From an uncultured Collinsella sp. (GTDB lineage Bacteria; Actinomycetota; Coriobacteriia; Coriobacteriales; Coriobacteriaceae): a stretch of 22,023 bases of DNA. The notes beneath the pieces were generated by a model that was not told the origin of the DNA, ran no database searches, and saw only the letters and a program-made list of their open reading frames with translations. Location: positions 1-22,023 of the forward strand of contig CATYHY010000008.1 of assembly GCA_958407085.1 (NCBI GenBank), in the 5' to 3' direction. A program made the position numbers and the translations under genes. Below are positions 21,538 through 22,023 of this stretch, in pieces (the stretch's first letter is position 1; each line of letters begins with the position of its first letter).

Positions 21538-22023
21538 GTGCGAGAGCAATGTTGACGAGCTGATCGTCCCCGGGCTCGCGGGGATTGCTGGGACGGTTTC
21601 GTCAAGGCTCTTCGATTTCCGGGATTGGCGCGGCGATGCTTCGGCGGATGTTTCCGAATTAGAGACAGCCGCTTCGGACCTTGAGGTTTGCGGGCTGACT
21701 GTTACGGCGATTGATTTCGCCAATCCGTGCGCGCGCTACTCCGAGGTTTCCTTTGAGCTCGGCGGGTATGTCGTGCACGGCCGTTTGATTGAGCCCTCAG
21801 GCCGCGCCCGAGCATCCGAGCTTGTTCCGCTCTGTCTGATGTTTCACGACATCGATCGACCCGTGCGTGGATGGCATCACATGACGAGGTTTGCCGCCAT
21901 GGGATATGCCGTGCTTGCACTAGACGACGTTGTTGCTGGTGCGGACGACCTGCAGTGGGGGATTGTTTCGCCCGCTTTTGTCGGGCGCGTCCGTTGGGGC
22001 TGCGCGTTGGCGAAGGTTGCGCG
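21530..22023 (+). CDS. Second, divergent CE7-like alpha/beta-hydrolase (3'-truncated)
   Basis: The frame opens at ATG 21530, with GGGGAGG just upstream and an 8-bp overlap with the end of the preceding esterase (ATGTCTAA). It has no stop before the window ends, giving 164 visible residues. The segment LVPLCLMFHDIDRPVRGWHH followed by FAAMGYAVLALDD aligns with PVPLVLQFHGYPGASRSWFE and FAGMGMALIALDC of the neighbour, which places it in the same family. FELGGYVVHGRLIEPSG matches the neighbour's WYTGMCGARLHAKCLKP. The HGYPG oxyanion motif has become HDIDR, and GQGG after the next strand is absent. It could be a partner, a non-catalytic paralogue or an enzyme of altered specificity. The catalytic serine region is outside the window. 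Confidence 0.75.
   Translation, partial: MSKCESNVDELIVPGLAGIAGTVSSRLFDFRDWRGDASADVSELETAASDLEVCGLTVTAIDFANPCARYSEVSFELGGYVVHGRLIEPSGRARASELVPLCLMFHDIDRPVRGWHHMTRFAAMGYAVLALDDVVAGADDLQWGIVSPAFVGRVRWGCALAKVA

Noticed and set aside
1..22023. CRISPR arrays, insertion sequences, tRNA or prophage genes
   Set aside because: No regularly spaced repeats, transposase-like or integrase-like frames, terminal inverted repeats or cloverleaf sequences were noticed on reading both strands.

Overview
The window looks like a chromosome segment of a moderately G+C-rich actinobacterium. The best guess is a gut member of the Coriobacteriia such as Collinsella. This rests on codon choice, the gene mix and the style of the proteins (MurJ with a long acidic N-terminal extension, permease-ATPase fusion in a Dpp-type transporter); it is inference from memory, not a database match. 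No tRNA, rRNA, CRISPR array, insertion sequence or phage gene was seen. Most of the window is housekeeping; the last third is a probably accessory uptake and esterase locus.

Layout. (1) Positions 2-334: the end of a lytic transglycosylase cut by the left edge. (2) 386-2626: uvrB, closed by a strong hairpin that faces a convergent block. (3) 2692-6514, minus strand: an Mrp-type Fe-S carrier ATPase, an HI0933-family flavoprotein and a COG2509-type FAD dehydrogenase. The first two abut; the third is separated by a hairpin and a good -10 element. (4) 6774-9653: uvrA, divergent from mrp, with a LexA-box-like site in the shared intergenic region. (5) 9787-14541: ybaK, murJ and uvrC in a tight operon with 3-nt and 0-nt gaps. 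(6) 14542-14906: a 365-bp gene-free region with nested inverted repeats that could fold as a three-way-junction RNA leader. (7) 14907-20479: a peptide/oligosaccharide ABC transporter: Tat-type lipoprotein binding protein, permease, permease-ATPase fusion, second ATPase. (8) 20560-22023: two overlapping carbohydrate-esterase-family-7-like genes, the second cut by the right edge.

How they work together. All three genes of nucleotide excision repair (uvrA, uvrB, uvrC) lie within about 14 kb, each in a different transcription unit. Damage recognition (UvrA), verification and loading (UvrB) and dual incision (UvrC) are therefore all encoded here. MurJ and the transglycosylase act on the cell wall at opposite ends: lipid II export and glycan cleavage. 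In the last block, the binding protein, channel and two ATPases form one importer. The esterases directly behind it suggest that the imported ligand, or something derived from it, carries ester (acetyl) groups.

The most unusual points are: a UvrC lacking one of four expected Fe-S cysteines but carrying extra ones; a MurJ N-terminus with three ETAV(F/Y) repeats resembling FHA-docking phosphosites; a fused transporter ATPase whose C-terminal cysteine motif has lost all four cysteines; the structured leader before the transporter; and the divergent second esterase-like gene.
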